A DNA stretch of 16,426 bases, taken from contig CAZAMT010000059.1 in NCBI GenBank assembly GCA_964486145.1, forward strand, positions 1-16,426. Reading direction: 5' to 3'. The DNA comes from CAZAMT01 sp964486145. Lineage in GTDB: Bacteria; Bacteroidota; Bacteroidia; Bacteroidales; JAAAOM01. The position numbers and the translations under genes were made by a program. Positions 16,350 through 16,426 of the stretch are shown piece after piece (position 1 is the first letter of the stretch; every line of letters begins with the position of its first letter). The notes beneath the pieces are model-generated. The model saw only the letters and a program-made list of their open reading frames with translations. It was not told the origin of the DNA and made no database searches.

Positions 16350-16426
16350 ATTCGTATTTTTACGATTTTAACCTTATTAATTCATGGGTTTGGTCTAAAA
16401 AGCCTTCAAACTGCTGATTTTTGTTG

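Overview
The window looks like a chromosomal segment of a member of the Bacteroidota. The signs are AT-rich DNA (roughly 40% G+C by eye), few Shine-Dalgarno sequences, a TAnnTTTG-type promoter candidate, and protein architectures common in that phylum (a YfiR-like periplasmic domain joined to a SpoIIE phosphatase, and a DnaQ-type exonuclease joined to a GIY-YIG nuclease). I cannot place it below phylum level. I see no mobile element, CRISPR array, rRNA or tRNA.

Layout. Positions 129-1505 (+) encode a DEDDh exonuclease/GIY-YIG nuclease fusion. A gene-poor stretch of about 550 bp follows; it carries a strong stem-loop whose T-tract lies on the minus side. Positions 2053-3717 (+) encode a membrane-anchored YfiR-like sensor with a cytoplasmic SpoIIE/PP2C-type phosphatase. 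Positions 3804-13429 hold four minus-strand genes transcribed in the order treZ, glgE, treS-mak (one fused protein), glgB, with gaps of 86, 36 and 93 bp. They diverge across 177 bp from a plus-strand glgX (13607-15757). The window ends with a small minus-strand DUF4395 membrane protein (15890-16336).

How the genes work together. The central block is the GlgE pathway for alpha-glucan synthesis. TreS interconverts trehalose and maltose, its fused maltokinase domain makes maltose-1-phosphate with ATP, GlgE transfers maltosyl units onto a 1,4-glucan, and GlgB adds 1,6 branches. GlgX debranches glucan, and TreZ releases trehalose from maltooligosyltrehalose. With a TreY supplied from elsewhere (none is present here), the set would form a glucan-trehalose-maltose-1-phosphate-glucan cycle. 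No ADP-glucose enzymes (GlgC, GlgA) or phosphorylase (GlgP) lie in the window. All five GH13-type enzymes keep their catalytic triads.

The most interesting non-coding signal is a candidate shared regulatory element. Just before the glgX start lie two overlapping perfect palindromes (12 and 14 bp). Part of this sequence, the 11-mer ATGGTCATAAA preceded by an inverted ACCAT arm, recurs in the gap upstream of glgB. A degenerate copy of the first palindrome lies 72 bp away on the treZ side of the divergent region.
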